A model generated the notes under the pieces. The model was not told where the DNA came from and searched no databases. It worked only from the letters and a program-made list of their open reading frames with translations. The translations under genes were made by a program, and so were the position numbers. Positions 1-4,569 of a DNA stretch of 5,742 bases are shown piece after piece. Origin of the DNA: Reyranella sp. (GTDB taxonomy: Bacteria; Pseudomonadota; Alphaproteobacteria; Reyranellales; Reyranellaceae); NCBI GenBank assembly GCA_004296815.1, contig SCVT01000312.1:1-5742 (forward strand). Direction: 5' to 3'. Numbering within the stretch: position 1 is the stretch's first letter; each line of letters opens with the position of its first letter.

Positions 1-145
1 GGAGAAGGTCTGTGTCGGAGCCGTCGAAAGCGGCAAGATGACCAAGGACCTCGCGATCCTGATCTCTCCGACGCAGCCCTACCTCACCACCGAGGAGTTC
101 CTCGACGTCCTCGACGGCGGCCTCAAGGACAGGATGGCCAAGTGA
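1..145 (+). CDS. icd: NADP-dependent isocitrate dehydrogenase, C-terminal end (partial)
   Basis: This is the 3' end of a gene that starts before the window. Frame 2 reads 47 codons and ends with TGA at 143-145. The peptide contains EKVCV, then VESGKMTKDLA, then a PYLTTEEFLD segment. This is the conserved C-terminus of type II (eukaryote-like, homodimeric) NADP-isocitrate dehydrogenases, where a VESGxMTKDLA block is followed by a 'T..FLD' helix close to the end. The enzyme oxidises and decarboxylates isocitrate to 2-oxoglutarate with NADP in the cytoplasmic TCA cycle. Only the tail is visible: active-site residues cannot be checked and the gene's own promoter lies outside. Its stop codon overlaps the GTG start of the next gene, so the two are probably co-transcribed. 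The family call rests on a short but distinctive motif; the full gene would confirm it. Confidence 0.82.
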   Translation, partial: EKVCVGAVESGKMTKDLAILISPTQPYLTTEEFLDVLDGGLKDRMAK

Positions 146-816
146 TAGTTGGCGGCGCCGACGGCTGCCGCACCGGCTGGGTCGTTTGCCGGCGCGACGA
201 AGACGGCACCCTCGGCATAAGAGTCGTGAAGACCCTCGCGGAAGCCTGCGAGGGTCTTTCCGTTCTGGCCGTCGACATGCCGATCGGCCTCTGCGACGAG
301 CCCCGACCCGGCCGCGCCTGCGAGCGCGAGGCCCGCGCCCTGATGCCGGGCAAGGCGAGCTCGGTCTTCCCGACGCCCTGCCGCCCTGCCCTCGCCTGCA
401 CCACGCACGCCGAGGCCAATGCGACCAGCAGGCAGCTGGGCGTCGGCCTCAACCAGCAGACGTTCCATCTCTTCCCGAAGATGCGGGAGATCGACGCGCT
501 GATGCGTGGCAGTGCCAAGCTGCGCCGCATCGTGCGCGAGGCCCATCCGGAGCTCGCCTTCGCGCGCATGAACGGCGGCAGGCCGGTGCTTGCCAAGAAA
601 CGTCAACCGGACGGCTTCGCCGAGCGTCTGAAGCTGCTGGCGAAGCATGGGCTCAAGTGGAAGCCACAGCCGATCTCCGGTGCGGCGCGTGACGACGTGC
701 TCGATGCCATGGCGGTGTGCCGGACGGCGATGCTGATCGCCGACGGCACGGCCACGCGCCTCGGGCCGGCGCGCGAGCGCGACCGCTACGGGCTGCCGAT
801 GAACATCTGGTACTGA
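142..816 (+). CDS. DUF429 family protein (predicted RNase H-fold nuclease)
   Basis: A 224-residue protein matching DUF429 (COG4923-like predicted nuclease with an RNase H fold). Visible landmarks: GADGCRTGW at residues 5-13, where the Asp is the expected first acidic residue; VDMPIG at about 45-50; a REARAL then SSVFPTPCR block at about 62-81; NQQTFHLFPKMREID at about 103-117; HPELAF plus NGG in the middle; and ARDDVLDAM near residue 185, giving a further acidic pair. The end, DRYGLPMNIWY, is also typical of the family. Start choice: the GTG at 142 puts the first motif only four residues in, so a later start would destroy it. An AGGA at 131-134 lies seven bases upstream. The start overlaps the isocitrate dehydrogenase stop (GTGA), suggesting translational coupling. 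The family's substrate and biological role are not established; nuclease activity is inferred from fold. No signal peptide or membrane segment is visible, so it should be cytoplasmic. Confidence 0.87.
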   Translation: MIVGGADGCRTGWVVCRRDEDGTLGIRVVKTLAEACEGLSVLAVDMPIGLCDEPRPGRACEREARALMPGKASSVFPTPCRPALACTTHAEANATSRQLGVGLNQQTFHLFPKMREIDALMRGSAKLRRIVREAHPELAFARMNGGRPVLAKKRQPDGFAERLKLLAKHGLKWKPQPISGAARDDVLDAMAVCRTAMLIADGTATRLGPARERDRYGLPMNIWY

Positions 817-817
817 G

Positions 818-1789
818 CTATTCCGGCTTGATCCCCGCCGCCTGCAGCACCGGCACCCAGATCGGCTCCTGCACCTTCAGCCAGTCGCCGAGTTCCTGCG
901 GCGTGCCGCCCATGGCGACGAAGCCGCGCTTCTTCAGGTCTTCCTTGCCCTCCGGCGTCGCCACCGCGGCATTGAGCGCCTGGTTGAGCTTCGCCACCAC
1001 CGGCGCCGGCGTGCCCGCAGGCGCCAGCAGCGTGTAGACGATCGTGCCGTCGACATCGCCCGCGCCCAGCTCCTTGAAGGTCGGCACGGTCGGCGCTACC
1101 GACGACCGCTCCAGCGAGGCCATGGCGTAAGCCTTGAGCTTGCCGGCCGCGATCTGCGGCGCGACGCTGGTGATGCTCGACATGCCGAGCTTGATGTGGC
1201 CGCCCAGCAGGTCGGTAACCAGCGGCCCGGTGCCGCGGAACGGCACGTGGGTCAGCTTGAGGCCGTTCAGCATGGCGAACTGCTCGGTCGACAGATGCAT
1301 CGGCGTCGTGAGGCCCGCGGTGCCGTACTGCACCGAGCCCGGCGCCGCCTTGGCCGCCGCGATGATGGCCTTGAGATCGGCCCAGGGCGCGTCGGCACTG
1401 CCGACGAGAACCGACTCCTGCTTGGCGATGAAACCGACCGGCAGGAAGGCGGTCTTGGAGTCGAAGCCGAGCTTGGCCACGATGTAGGGGTAGAGCGGCA
1501 GGTTATTGGCGCTGACCACCAGCCAATGGCCGTCGGCCGGCTGCTTGGCCACGAACTCGTGGGCGATGCTGCCGCCACCGCCGCCCTTGTTGTCGACGAC
1601 GATCGTGCCGCCCAGCGCCTTCTGCATCGGCTCCTGGATGGCCCGCACCAGCGCATCGGTGCCGCCGCCCGGCGGGAACGGCACGACCACATGGACGGGC
1701 TGCGAGGGAAACGCCTGCGCCCAGGCAGGCAGGCCGCCCGCCGCGACAGCGGCGAGCGGAAGGAGGAGTACGCTACGCCGTGTGTTCAT
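818..1789 (-). CDS. TTT-family substrate-binding protein (Bug/TctC)
   Basis: A 323-residue periplasmic receptor of the Bug/TctC family, the extracytoplasmic component of tripartite tricarboxylate transporters. Such proteins bind small carboxylates or related metabolites in a Venus-flytrap cleft. Residues 1-26 form a signal peptide: RR at 4-5, a hydrophobic core, and a probable cut after AWAQA. The mature part shows the family blocks VVPFPPGGGTDALVRAI at about 34-51, IVVDNKGGGGGS at 63-74, ADGHW at 85-89, YGTAG near 155, HVPFRGTGP at 181-189, TDLLGGHI at 192-199, KLKAYAMAS around 217-225 and PTVPTFKELG near 233-242. Length is normal for the family. The frame is open upstream of 1789, but the ATG there is directly before the signal peptide and overlaps the preceding stop as ATGA. 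No Shine-Dalgarno is seen just upstream, so translation probably depends on the upstream gene. TctA and TctB are absent from the window. The ligand cannot be predicted. Confidence 0.93.
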   Translation of the reverse strand: MNTRRSVLLLPLAAVAAGGLPAWAQAFPSQPVHVVVPFPPGGGTDALVRAIQEPMQKALGGTIVVDNKGGGGGSIAHEFVAKQPADGHWLVVSANNLPLYPYIVAKLGFDSKTAFLPVGFIAKQESVLVGSADAPWADLKAIIAAAKAAPGSVQYGTAGLTTPMHLSTEQFAMLNGLKLTHVPFRGTGPLVTDLLGGHIKLGMSSITSVAPQIAAGKLKAYAMASLERSSVAPTVPTFKELGAGDVDGTIVYTLLAPAGTPAPVVAKLNQALNAAVATPEGKEDLKKRGFVAMGGTPQELGDWLKVQEPIWVPVLQAAGIKPE

Positions 1790-2931
1790 CGGTCGGTCGA
1801 GGCCCGCACTGCCGCAGCACCGCCGCCGGTGTCGATCGTCTGTCCGGTGTCGGTGAGCTTGCCATTGTCGTTCTTGAAGACCTGCATGTTCTTCTGGTTC
1901 ATGTTCTGGACGACGACGGCCGAGCCGTCGCGCGAGAACGAGGCGCCCTGCGACCAGCCGCCGATCGGCGCCTCGCCGGTCTTGGTGAGACCGGTGCCGC
2001 CGAGACGGTACATCACCACCATGCCGTTGGGCTTGTGCTGCGGTGCGTCCTTCGGGCGCGTCGAGCCGGCATGCGCGACGCCCGCGATCCATTTGCCGTC
2101 CTGCGACATCATCATGCCCTCGAGATTCTCGTGGCCGATGTCGACCGTGCCGGCGATCTTGCCGGTCGCGAGATCGATCACCGTCAGCACACCGTTGCCC
2201 TTGGGGTCGCCGAGGCTTGCGACCACCGCGACCTTGTTGTCCGGCGTCACCGACACCGCGTAGGGACGCGGCGCCACGTCGAGCACCGCCGACGAGGCGA
2301 TATTGTCGCCGCCGAGCTTCATCAGCTCGACCTTGGCGTCGCCGTTGCGCGTGACCACGCCGGTCGCGCCGTCGGGCGACACCGCCATGTGGCTGAGCAG
2401 CGTCTTGGCGTCCATCAGCGGCACGGTCTTCACCAGCTTCACGTCCTTGCCGTCGATCGACAGGATCGAGATCGACCCCGCCATGCGGTTGGCGACGTAG
2501 GCGCGCTTGCCGTCCTTGGTGATCGAGATGCCGGCGGCGCCAGGGCCGGTGTTCAGGGTGCCGAGGATCTTGCGGTCCTTGAGGTCGACCACGGTGACGC
2601 GATCGTCCGGCGTGAGCTTGGTCGGATCGGCGGGATCGATCTTAGATGAGGAGGCGATCAGCGCGATCGATTCGTCGGGCGTGATCGCGACCGAGAGCGG
2701 CGGGCCGACCACGCTGCCCGGCACGTTGCTCACGCTGCCCACCACCTTCACGGGCAGCGCGCCGAGATCGACGATGGTGATCGTGTCGGGCGGCGGATTG
2801 ACGACGTTCTTGTTGACGCCGTTTTCCTGGGTGATCTTGTGATCGTTCGAAGAGACGGCGATCTGTGCCCAGCCGGGCGCAGCCCCGAAACTCAACGCAA
2901 CGCAAACGCCGGCAACGACGGTGTTTCGCAT
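1786..2931 (-). CDS. secreted YVTN/YncE-type beta-propeller protein
   Basis: A 381-residue protein with an N-terminal signal peptide (about residues 1-23, ending GWAQ), so probably periplasmic or exported. The rest is repeated beta-propeller blades of the YVTN/YncE kind. Each has a 'V.V.DL..GK..GT' strand, then a 'G....I..DGK.A.VA' strand. Clear examples are VTVVDLKDRKILGTL at about 102-116 followed by ISITKDGKRAYVAN at 125-138, LTVIDLATGKIAGTV at 229-243 with MSQDGKWIAGVA, and SFSRDGSAVVVQNM near the C-terminus. Related folds include 3-carboxymuconate cyclase/lactonase-like proteins and surface YVTN proteins. I see no catalytic signature that supports an enzyme, so binding or scaffolding is equally likely. 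The start at 2931 has a strong GGAGGAA just upstream. Its stop overlaps the start of the Bug binding-protein gene (ATGA), implying one transcript and a shared envelope role. Specific function is unknown. Confidence 0.88.
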   Translation of the reverse strand: MRNTVVAGVCVALSFGAAPGWAQIAVSSNDHKITQENGVNKNVVNPPPDTITIVDLGALPVKVVGSVSNVPGSVVGPPLSVAITPDESIALIASSSKIDPADPTKLTPDDRVTVVDLKDRKILGTLNTGPGAAGISITKDGKRAYVANRMAGSISILSIDGKDVKLVKTVPLMDAKTLLSHMAVSPDGATGVVTRNGDAKVELMKLGGDNIASSAVLDVAPRPYAVSVTPDNKVAVVASLGDPKGNGVLTVIDLATGKIAGTVDIGHENLEGMMMSQDGKWIAGVAHAGSTRPKDAPQHKPNGMVVMYRLGGTGLTKTGEAPIGGWSQGASFSRDGSAVVVQNMNQKNMQVFKNDNGKLTDTGQTIDTGGGAAAVRASTDR

Positions 2932-2936
2932 GGGTG

Positions 2937-2943
2937 TTCCTCC
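2937..2943 (-). promoter_or_regulatory. ribosome binding site of the beta-propeller gene
   Basis: On the minus strand this reads GGAGGAA, a near-perfect Shine-Dalgarno, with 5-7 bases before the ATG at 2931-2929. It fixes the start of the beta-propeller gene. It is also the only strong ribosome entry signal visible for the two-gene beta-propeller/Bug unit. Confidence 0.75.
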
Positions 2944-2990
2944 GCGGCTGGCTCCTTTGGTCGGAGCGTTCGAGCCGTGGACGGACCCTA

Positions 2991-3004
2991 GCGCCTGCAG
3001 GCGC
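2991..3004. repeat. perfect 14-bp palindrome in the leader region
   Basis: GCGCCTGCAGGCGC is identical on both strands. It lies in the 108-base gap between the GapR-like stop (3040) and the beta-propeller start (2931), 60 bases upstream of the latter. As RNA it could form a 5-bp GC stem with a TGCA loop, but no T-run follows on the minus strand, so an intrinsic terminator for the GapR-like gene is not convincing. It could instead be a binding site for a dimeric regulator of the secreted pair. The rest of the gap holds only the ribosome binding site and small alternative inverted repeats; I see no clear sigma-70 promoter. Confidence 0.4.
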
Positions 3005-3039
3005 CGCGCGAAATCACAATCCCGTATCCAGCCTGCGTA

Positions 3040-3312
3040 TCAGACCATACCGAGTGCGTGCTTGTAGGTGTCGAGCAGCGTCTCCTGCTCGGCGCGGTCG
3101 GCCGCATCCATGGAGCGGAGCGACACGATCTTGCGCATGGTCTTGACGTCGTAGCCGACGCCCTTGGCCTCGCTGTAGACGTCCTTGATGTCGCCGCCGA
3201 TCGCCTTGCGCTCTTCCTCGAGCTTCTCGATGCGCTCGACGAAGCTCTTGAGGCGGTCCGCCGAAATCGGCCCGGCCTTGGTCTTCTTCGAAATGGCGCT
3301 TCCGTCCGGCAT
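3040..3312 (-). CDS. gapR: GapR-like DUF2312 nucleoid-associated protein
   Basis: A 90-residue protein of the DUF2312/GapR family, nearly restricted to alphaproteobacteria. After a polar N-terminus, residues 19-40 (LKSFVERIEKLEEERKAIGG) form a charged heptad-like helix. Then come DIKDVYSEAKGVGYDVKTMRKIV at 41-63, the family's most conserved block (VYxEAKGxGYDxKxxRKIV), and a C-terminal helix ending LDTYKHALGMV. In Caulobacter, GapR clamps overtwisted, AT-rich DNA as a multimer and helps topoisomerases during replication; that role is known for the family, not shown here. The ATG at 3312 is supported by AGGGAG at 3326-3321 with an eight-base spacer, and by length close to other GapR proteins. 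The frame is open further upstream but runs antisense-like through intergenic DNA and the DUF1244 gene, so the longer form is rejected. It lies 122 bases downstream of DUF1244 on the same strand, and may have its own promoter. Confidence 0.92.
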   Translation of the reverse strand: MPDGSAISKKTKAGPISADRLKSFVERIEKLEEERKAIGGDIKDVYSEAKGVGYDVKTMRKIVSLRSMDAADRAEQETLLDTYKHALGMV

Positions 3313-3320
3313 ATCCGCTA

Positions 3321-3326
3321 CTCCCT
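3321..3326 (-). promoter_or_regulatory. ribosome binding site of the GapR-like gene
   Basis: Minus-strand AGGGAG followed by eight bases and the ATG at 3312-3310. It selects the short 90-residue GapR-like product over the longer in-frame reading. Confidence 0.65.
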
Positions 3327-3356
3327 GATCCCGACGGCCGGACCATAGGAGCAGCA

Positions 3357-3384
3357 CCCGTGTCGGCTCAATGACGCCGACGGG
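3357..3384 (-). terminator. possible hairpin after the DUF1244 gene (weak terminator candidate)
   Basis: In the 122-base gap between DUF1244 and the GapR-like gene, GTCGGC (3362-3367) pairs with GCCGAC (3376-3381) around an eight-base loop. CCC (3357-3359) and GGG (3382-3384) can extend the stem past a two-base bulge. On the minus-strand transcript this lies about 50 bases after the DUF1244 stop, where a terminator would sit. There is no T-run after it in that direction, so intrinsic termination is doubtful. It may only weaken or process the transcript before the GapR-like gene. Confidence 0.3.
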
Positions 3385-3434
3385 ATGAATGACGGGGATA
3401 ACGGGGACGGCGCCGGCGAGGCTCTGCCGTGCCC

Positions 3435-3734
3435 CTAACCGTGCTTGTGCTGGGCCTTGTCGAAGGCCTTTTTCTGGTCGCCGGAGGCGTCTTTCTGGTG
3501 CTTGGCCTTCCACTCCTCGTACGGCATGCCGTAGACGATCTCGCGCGCCTTGGGATCGGCGACCTCGATGCCCTGCTTGCCGGCCTCCTCGCGATACCAG
3601 CGCGACAGGCAGTTCCGGCAGAAGCCGGCCAGGTTCATCAGGTCGATGTTCTGGACGTCGGTGCGCTCCTGCAGGTGCGATACCAGCCGCCGGAAGGCAG
3701 CGGCCTCGAGTTCGGTGCGGGTCTTGTCGTCCAT
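3435..3734 (-). CDS. DUF1244 domain protein
   Basis: A 99-residue protein matching DUF1244, a small alpha-helical family of unknown function found mainly in proteobacteria. Key features: FRRLVSHLQERTDVQNIDLMN at about 14-34; FCRNCLSRWY at 38-47 with a CxxC pair (Cys39, Cys42); IVYGMPYEEWK at 66-76, the family signature; and a lysine/histidine-rich tail ending HKHG. The CxxC could bind metal or be redox active, but the family function is not known. Start choice: two ATGs lie in frame. AAGGAG (3746-3741) touches the upstream ATG at 3740 but is six bases from the ATG at 3734, so 3734 is preferred; the alternative adds Met-Pro (101 residues). It follows N-formylglutamate amidohydrolase closely (29 bases from its stop to this start), so the two are probably co-transcribed. 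I recall the same neighbours in other alphaproteobacteria, which would make it a conserved pairing. No signal peptide. Confidence 0.9.
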   Translation of the reverse strand: MDDKTRTELEAAAFRRLVSHLQERTDVQNIDLMNLAGFCRNCLSRWYREEAGKQGIEVADPKAREIVYGMPYEEWKAKHQKDASGDQKKAFDKAQHKHG

Positions 3735-3740
3735 GGGCAT

Positions 3741-3746
3741 CTCCTT
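3741..3746 (-). promoter_or_regulatory. ribosome binding site deciding the DUF1244 start
   Basis: Minus-strand AAGGAG is followed directly by ATGCCCATG. With zero spacing the first ATG is poorly placed, whereas the second has a six-base spacer. This favours initiation at 3734 rather than 3740. Confidence 0.65.
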
Positions 3747-3763
3747 GGGTCGAATATATGGGC

Positions 3764-4540
3764 TCAGGCCAGCGCCGCCGCAACGGCGGCCGAGATCGGG
3801 GCAGCCAGCCGCTGGCCCCAGGCCCGCGCATCCTCCGGTGTGCCCATCAGATCCTGCCGGATCTCCAGCGAGCAGTGTGGGATGGCGCGCGGCCGCGCAT
3901 GCGCAGTCAGCGTGTATTCGTAGGACGCACGTGCCGAATAGGGCTCGTTGTCGCCCACCACCAGCGAGGGATCGCGGCGCAGCTCGGCGAGCATCGGCTC
4001 AGGCAGGCGCGGATCGTCGTTCCACAGCACGCCGACATGCCAGGGCCGCACGAAGCCCTTCATCACCGGCGTGAAGCTGTGCATCACCAGCATGCAGATC
4101 CTGCGGCCGCCGTCCGTCATCGCACCGAGCAGTCGGTCGACCTCGTGATGGTAGGGCCAGAAGCAGGCGGCGGCACGCGCATCGACCTGCTCCTTGGTAA
4201 GGCCCTTGTTCGCCGGCACTTCGGTGCCGTCGCTGACCTCCGGCGTCGAGCCCTCGCCGCCCGGCCAGCGGTTGCAGTCGATCACCAGCCGCGAATAGCC
4301 CGAGGCGACCAGCGGTGCGTCGAGGACCTTCGAGAGCTCGATCGCCGAATCGAGGCCGCCGATGTCCCAGCCGATGTGGCGCGACAGTTCGGAGTCCGGA
4401 ATGCCGAGATCGCCCAGCGCCGTCGGCACCGCCTTGCTGGCGTGATCGCAGAGCAGCAGCAGCGGCGCCTTGCCCTTCTCGTTGAACGTTGAAAACGGCG
4501 GCGGATCGCCGGGACCGAGAAGCGACGCGGGCAGTTGCAT
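3764..4540 (-). CDS. N-formylglutamate amidohydrolase family protein
   Basis: A 258-residue cytoplasmic hydrolase of the N-formylglutamate amidohydrolase family (COG3931-like). Characterised members cleave N-formyl-L-glutamate to glutamate and formate, the last step of one histidine-degradation route. Visible conserved residues: CDHAS at 31-35 (metal-ligand type Asp/His region), HIGWDIG at 55-61, SRLVIDCNR at 83-91, HSFTPV at 154-159, GDNEPY at 196-201, and EIRQDL near the C-terminus at 226-231. Length fits the family. The ATG at 4540 is preceded by a modest AGGGG (4549-4545) four bases away. No hut genes (hutH, hutU, hutI) are in the window, so a role in histidine use is not supported by context. 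The true substrate may be another formyl or acyl amino acid. It heads the minus-strand group with DUF1244 and possibly the GapR-like gene, and is divergent from glycerate kinase with 29 bases between starts. Confidence 0.9.
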   Translation of the reverse strand: MQLPASLLGPGDPPPFSTFNEKGKAPLLLLCDHASKAVPTALGDLGIPDSELSRHIGWDIGGLDSAIELSKVLDAPLVASGYSRLVIDCNRWPGGEGSTPEVSDGTEVPANKGLTKEQVDARAAACFWPYHHEVDRLLGAMTDGGRRICMLVMHSFTPVMKGFVRPWHVGVLWNDDPRLPEPMLAELRRDPSLVVGDNEPYSARASYEYTLTAHARPRAIPHCSLEIRQDLMGTPEDARAWGQRLAAPISAAVAAALA

Positions 4541-4569
4541 CGCGCCCCTATAGTTCGAAGATCGGGCAA
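4541..4569. promoter_or_regulatory. 29-bp divergent start region with a two-way CTATAG core
   Basis: Only 29 bases separate the ATG of the amidohydrolase (minus) and the ATG of glycerate kinase (plus). The stretch includes CTATAG at 4548-4553, a palindrome that gives TATAGT on the plus strand and TATAGG on the minus strand, each resembling a -10 box. No matching -35 at 16-18 bases is evident on either strand, and a start from these boxes would give leaders of only about ten bases or less. Real promoters may lie inside the opposing coding sequences. No good Shine-Dalgarno precedes the kinase ATG. Confidence 0.3.

Noticed and set aside
818..2092. A 424-residue extended form of the Bug binding protein
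   Set aside because: The first ~100 residues overlap the propeller gene in another frame and precede a clear signal peptide that should be N-terminal.
1196..2263. Long plus-strand open frame of 355 codons opposite the Bug and propeller genes
   Set aside because: It is rich in Arg, His and Ala with low-complexity runs, has no recognisable domain, and is wholly antisense to two well-supported secreted proteins. High-GC codon bias keeps such shadow frames open.
1780..2649. Plus-strand open frame of 289 codons with many His/Arg/Asp residues
   Set aside because: Antisense to the beta-propeller gene; the HRH-like repeats are the reverse-strand reading of propeller repeat codons, not a metal-binding protein.
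2932..3039. Possible intrinsic terminator for the GapR-like gene at the 2991-3004 palindrome
   Set aside because: Stem is only 5 bp with a 4-base loop and no T-run follows on the minus strand; kept only as a palindrome.
3040..3831. A 263-residue N-terminally extended form of the GapR-like protein
   Set aside because: The extension runs through intergenic sequence and out of frame across DUF1244, has Arg/Gly-rich shadow composition, and ignores a well-placed ribosome binding site before the ATG at 3312.
3389..4492. Plus-strand open frame of 367 codons opposite the amidohydrolase and DUF1244
   Set aside because: Arg/Ala/His-rich composition typical of an antisense shadow; the minus strand carries clear family motifs over the same bases.
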